A stretch of 64,000 nt of DNA from Micromonospora wenchangensis. Its GTDB lineage: Bacteria; Actinomycetota; Actinomycetes; Mycobacteriales; Micromonosporaceae. This document shows, piece after piece, positions 60,004 through 64,000 of the stretch. The position numbers and the translations under genes were made by a program. Under the pieces are notes generated by a model that saw only the letters and a list, made by a program, of their open reading frames with translations, did not search any database and was not told the DNA's origin. Positions within the stretch are counted from its first letter, which is position 1. Every line of letters begins with the position of its first letter. The stretch spans positions 47,101-111,100 of the forward strand of contig NZ_MZMV01000021.1 of the NCBI RefSeq assembly GCF_002210435.1. Direction: 5' to 3'.

Positions 60004-61317
60004 TCAGTCCTGGCCGCCGCGGTACTCGTACAGGCCGTCGATCATCCTGCGCTTGAGCGCCGGCACCCGGTCGACCACGCGCAGGTAGCTGCGCATGCCG
60101 GCCAGCGCGACGCGACCCAGCACCGGCTTGTGCACCAGGGCGTCGGCGGTCATCTGCTCCCGGGAGTCCCGGACGGCCTGGAAGCCGTACTCGATCATCT
60201 TGGTCTCGTAGTCGTGGACGGCCTCGACCAGCCCCTTGCGCCCGTCACGGACGAGGGTCAGCTCGTCGGTCAGTCGCTGCGCGTCGCGCAGCGCGGTGTT
60301 GGCGCCGACCCCCCGGCCCGGCGTCATGGTGTGGATGGCGTCGCCGAGCAGGGTGACGTTCGTGCTGGGCCAGGCCGGGACCGGCACCGAGGTGCGGATG
60401 GTGATGGCGAACGCGGTGCTCGGGTCGCCGAGGGCGAACAGCTCACGAAGCCGGGGGCTCCACGTCGGGGTCATCCGCAGGGCGGTACGGATGAGTTCGT
60501 CGCCGCCGTACCGGGTGACGTCGGCGGGGAACTTGTCGGCCGCCGCCGCGATGCCCCAGTTGAGGTAGTCGCGGGTGTTGTCGAACAGCAGGCCGGGCCA
60601 GCGCGCCAGCAGTTCGTCGTCGTTCCTCGGCCGGCCCTGGTCGTCCCAGGGGAACTCCATCCAGTGCAGGATGCAGGACTTGCCACCGGGCGCGAGGACC
60701 ATGCCGATGCCGGGGAAGAACCGCGTCGGCAGCAGCGCCGTGGTCCGGGGTGTCATCGGCACCTTGGCGGCGATCGCGACGATGCCGGTGTCCTCGGTGC
60801 GGGCGTGCGGGAGGTACTGCCGGCGTACCGCCGAGTTGACGCCGTCCGCGGCCACCAGCAGGTCGCCGGTCGCGGTGGTCCCGTCGGCGAAGTGCGCGGT
60901 GACGCGACCGTCGGCCTGGTGCTGGTAGCGGACGAAGGTCTTGTCGAAGTGGATGACGTCCTGCATACCGGTGAAGAGCACCTGGCGCAGGGTCATCCGG
61001 CTCACCGACCGCTCGCTGTCGACGTCGTCGGTGGCCGGGCGCAGGGGCAGCGCGAGCGTCGGCCGGAGCCGCTCGTCGAAGAACACGAAGTGTTCCGGCG
61101 CGCGGGCGCAGGTCGCCACGAACGTGCGGTAGAGCTGGTCGGGCAGGCATGCCTTGAGCGCCCGACTGCCGTGCGGGTCGATGCCGACGCGGTAGCCGTG
61201 CAGGCCGTCGCTGCGGGTGCGGTCCCGCTCGTAGACGGCGACGTTGATGCCGGCTTGCCGTAGGCCGTGTGCCAGGCACATCCCGCCGGTCCCGGCGCCG
61301 ATCACGAGTACGTCCAT
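60004..61317 (-). CDS. FAD-dependent monooxygenase
   Basis: 437 residues. Rossmann motif VLVIGAGTGGMCLAHGLRQAGINVAVYERD, the DG motif VAADGVNSAVRRQYLPHA and the FAD-binding LLGDAIHTMTPGRGVGANTALRDAQRLTDEL place it in the class A flavoprotein hydroxylases (PheA/TetX-like). Such enzymes hydroxylate aromatic rings or antibiotics with NAD(P)H. It is transcribed divergently from a MarR regulator with an operator between them, so it is probably induced by a small aromatic ligand. Confidence 0.88.
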   Translation of the reverse strand: MDVLVIGAGTGGMCLAHGLRQAGINVAVYERDRTRSDGLHGYRVGIDPHGSRALKACLPDQLYRTFVATCARAPEHFVFFDERLRPTLALPLRPATDDVDSERSVSRMTLRQVLFTGMQDVIHFDKTFVRYQHQADGRVTAHFADGTTATGDLLVAADGVNSAVRRQYLPHARTEDTGIVAIAAKVPMTPRTTALLPTRFFPGIGMVLAPGGKSCILHWMEFPWDDQGRPRNDDELLARWPGLLFDNTRDYLNWGIAAAADKFPADVTRYGGDELIRTALRMTPTWSPRLRELFALGDPSTAFAITIRTSVPVPAWPSTNVTLLGDAIHTMTPGRGVGANTALRDAQRLTDELTLVRDGRKGLVEAVHDYETKMIEYGFQAVRDSREQMTADALVHKPVLGRVALAGMRSYLRVVDRVPALKRRMIDGLYEYRGGQD

Positions 61318-61345
61318 GTCCCCGCTCCTCTAGAAACTCTGATTA

Positions 61346-61358
61346 CTAGATTATCTAG
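61346..61358. promoter_or_regulatory. MarR-type operator between divergent genes
   Basis: CTAGAT-T-ATCTAG, a perfect 6-1-6 palindrome within an AT-rich 74-base gap separating the monooxygenase start (61317) and the marR start (61392). Flanking TAC and GTAC extend partial symmetry. Confidence 0.65.
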
Positions 61359-61391
61359 GTACTGTACGACGGTTGGCTAGAATTTCCCACC

Positions 61392-61835
61392 ATGGGTCTG
61401 GCGGAGCAGCTCGGCGAGGCGATGCAGGCGTACCAGCGCGCGGTCGACGTGCTCGATCAGCGCGCCGCCGACCTGCTCGGCCTGAACCGCACGGACATGC
61501 GCTGCCTCGAGCTGCTGTTTGCGCCGGAGCCCCCGAGCCCCGGCGAGCTGGCCGCCGCGGCCGGGATGACGACCGGCGGTGTCACCACCGCGATCGACCG
61601 GCTGGAACGCGCCGGGTACGCGACCCGGGAACGCGACAGCGCCGACCGCCGCCGGGTGACCGTCCGCCCCACCGAGGCGGCCAACCGCAAGATCGGCGCG
61701 ATCTACGGACCGATCGTGACCGACGGACAGAAGTTCCTGCGGCGGTACGACGACCAGACGCTGGCGCACATCCTCGAATTCATCACCCACGCCACGCAGA
61801 GCTGTCACGAGCACGCCGAACGGCTGAGCCGGTAG
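61392..61835 (+). CDS. MarR-family transcriptional regulator
   Basis: 147 residues. Winged helix core (TDMRCLELLFAPEPPSPGELAAAAGMTTGGVTTAIDRLERAGYATRERDSADRRRVTVRPTE) with the basic wing DSADRRRV, and dimer helices at both ends. MarR proteins release DNA on binding phenolic or antibiotic ligands. It likely controls itself and the divergent flavin monooxygenase through the palindrome at 61346. TAGAAT at 61378-61383 is 8 bases from the ATG, so a very short or absent leader is possible. Confidence 0.88.
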   Translation: MGLAEQLGEAMQAYQRAVDVLDQRAADLLGLNRTDMRCLELLFAPEPPSPGELAAAAGMTTGGVTTAIDRLERAGYATRERDSADRRRVTVRPTEAANRKIGAIYGPIVTDGQKFLRRYDDQTLAHILEFITHATQSCHEHAERLSR

Positions 61836-61896
61836 CGGCGGAATCCCCTGCCGAAACGAGCGGCGGCGCAGACGGGGCTGCGGGGGAAACAGCAAA

Positions 61897-61921
61897 GGCA
61901 GGGAGTCAGACTCTCCCTGCC
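61897..61921 (+). terminator. hairpin terminator after marR
   Basis: GGCAGGGAG and CTCCCTGCC, perfect 9-bp arms with a 7-base loop, followed by ACTTCTA. It lies 62 bases after the marR stop and separates it from the rifamycin gene promoter. Confidence 0.65.
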
Positions 61922-61929
61922 ACTTCTAA

Positions 61930-63510
<1,581 letters not shown>

Positions 63511-63545
63511 CCCGTGCCGTGCCCCCGGGGGTGGGCCGGGGGCCG

Positions 63546-63583
63546 CCGTGCCCGGCCGCCCGGAACAGGGCGGCCGGGCACGG
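63546..63583. terminator. hairpin between rox and the CBM2 gene
   Basis: CCGTGCCCGGCCGCC and GGCGGCCGGGCACGG, perfect 15-bp arms with an 8-base loop, between two convergent genes. Confidence 0.8.
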
Positions 63584-63616
63584 ACGGTGGTCACACCCGG
63601 TGGTCGACCGGGTCGG

Positions 63617-64000
63617 TCAGGCGACCGTGCAGGCCGCGCCGTTGAGGGTGAACGAGGAGGGCTTGGCGGTGTTGCCGGTGTGGTTGGCCTGGAAGCCGAT
63701 GTCGATCGAGCCGCCGGCCGGGATGGTGCCGTTGTAGCTGGCGTTGCGCGCCGTCACCTGCCCCGACGAGGGGGAGTAGGTGGCGTTCCAGCCGGAGGTG
63801 ATGCTCTGCCCGCCGGGCAGCGTGAACACCAGGGACCAGCCGTTCACGGCGCTGGAACCGGTGTTGGTGATGGTCAGGTTCTCGGTCAGGCCGCTGTTCC
63901 AGGCGTTGACGCTGGCGGTGACCCGGCAGGCCCCGGAGCTGGGCGGCGGGGTGGTGGTGGGCGGCGGGGTGGTCGGCGGCGGCGTGGTGGGCGGCGGGGT
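63617..64000 (-). CDS. CBM2-containing secreted protein, C-terminal part (runs off the window)
   Basis: Only the last 127 residues are inside the window. A repeated TTPPP linker is followed by a complete CBM2 domain: CRVTASVNAWNSGLTENLTITNTG, NGWSLVFTLPGGQSITSGWNATYS, GTIPAGGSIDIGFQANHTG, FTLNGAACTVA. The two terminal Cys form the usual disulfide and the Trp residues bind cellulose. The catalytic domain lies upstream beyond 64000, so the enzyme class (cellulase, xylanase, lytic monooxygenase) cannot be told. In-frame to the window edge. Confidence 0.85.
   Translation of the reverse strand, partial: TPPPTTPPPTTPPPTTTPPPSSGACRVTASVNAWNSGLTENLTITNTGSSAVNGWSLVFTLPGGQSITSGWNATYSPSSGQVTARNASYNGTIPAGGSIDIGFQANHTGNTAKPSSFTLNGAACTVA

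Overview
The window comes from a high-GC actinomycete, most likely Micromonospora or a close relative in the Micromonosporaceae. Support: very high GC with strong third-position bias, many leaderless-type starts (a TAnnnT box about 7 nt before ATG/GTG), CBM2-tagged secreted polysaccharide enzymes, a WhiJ-like DUF5753/DUF397 locus, and a rifamycin monooxygenase preceded by a rifamycin-associated element. No phage, IS element, CRISPR array, rRNA or replication origin was found.

Layout. 0-12 kb: a TPP-riboswitch-controlled thiamine-precursor ECF component (ykoE), an alpha/beta hydrolase, two convergent secreted SGNH esterases with CBM2 domains, a zinc-uptake operon (znuA-znuC-znuB-arsR) with a Zur-type operator, and glyS. 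12-24 kb: two Tat-exported proteins with LDTR repeats, dusB, a secreted C39-like peptidase, a long gene-free stretch with an 18-bp inverted repeat, a GH20 hexosaminidase, ppdK and dgt. 24-33 kb: a cluster of dispersed GATCAAGAGGTTTGCGTCA repeats, a leaderless iron-box-controlled siderophore-interacting protein, a BCCT transporter, dnaG, a WhiJ-like regulatory locus whose 3' end is tandemly duplicated, and a YihY protein.

33-54.6 kb is the most interesting part and looks like a sugar/cyclitol region. A ROK regulator, a RbsA/RbsC/RbsB-type sugar ABC transporter and a Gfo/Idh/MocA oxidoreductase are followed by an eight-gene, mostly overlapping operon: inositol-3-phosphate-synthase-like enzyme, UbiA prenyltransferase (EboC-like), TIM-barrel isomerase, EboA, TatD-like hydrolase (EboB-like), EboE, EboF-like phosphodiesterase and polyprenyl diphosphate synthase. 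This is an actinobacterial form of the ebo metabolite-export gene set. The sugar phosphate cyclase slot (EboD, dehydroquinate-synthase-like in cyanobacteria) appears to be filled by an Ino1-like cyclase, and a dedicated prenyl diphosphate synthase is attached. My inference is that it makes a prenylated cyclitol that acts in or across the membrane. Secreted sugar-oxidising and keto-sugar proteins follow (PQQ-type sugar dehydrogenase, ThuA-DUF1080 fusion, both with near-identical ricin-type lectin tails), then another sugar phosphate isomerase.

54.6-64 kb: a YtxH-like protein, tRNA-Asn, an MMPL transporter overlapping a flavin amine-oxidase-like gene, tRNA-Met, a VapBC-type toxin-antitoxin pair with an operator over its start codon, a MarR regulator divergent from a flavin monooxygenase, the Rox-type rifamycin monooxygenase, and the C-terminal end of another CBM2 protein that runs off the window.

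Recurring small-scale features are listed separately: tiny MSER-starting ORFs that bridge neighbouring genes through ATGA overlaps at both ends (two cases), strong GC-rich hairpins between convergent genes, and operator-like palindromes.
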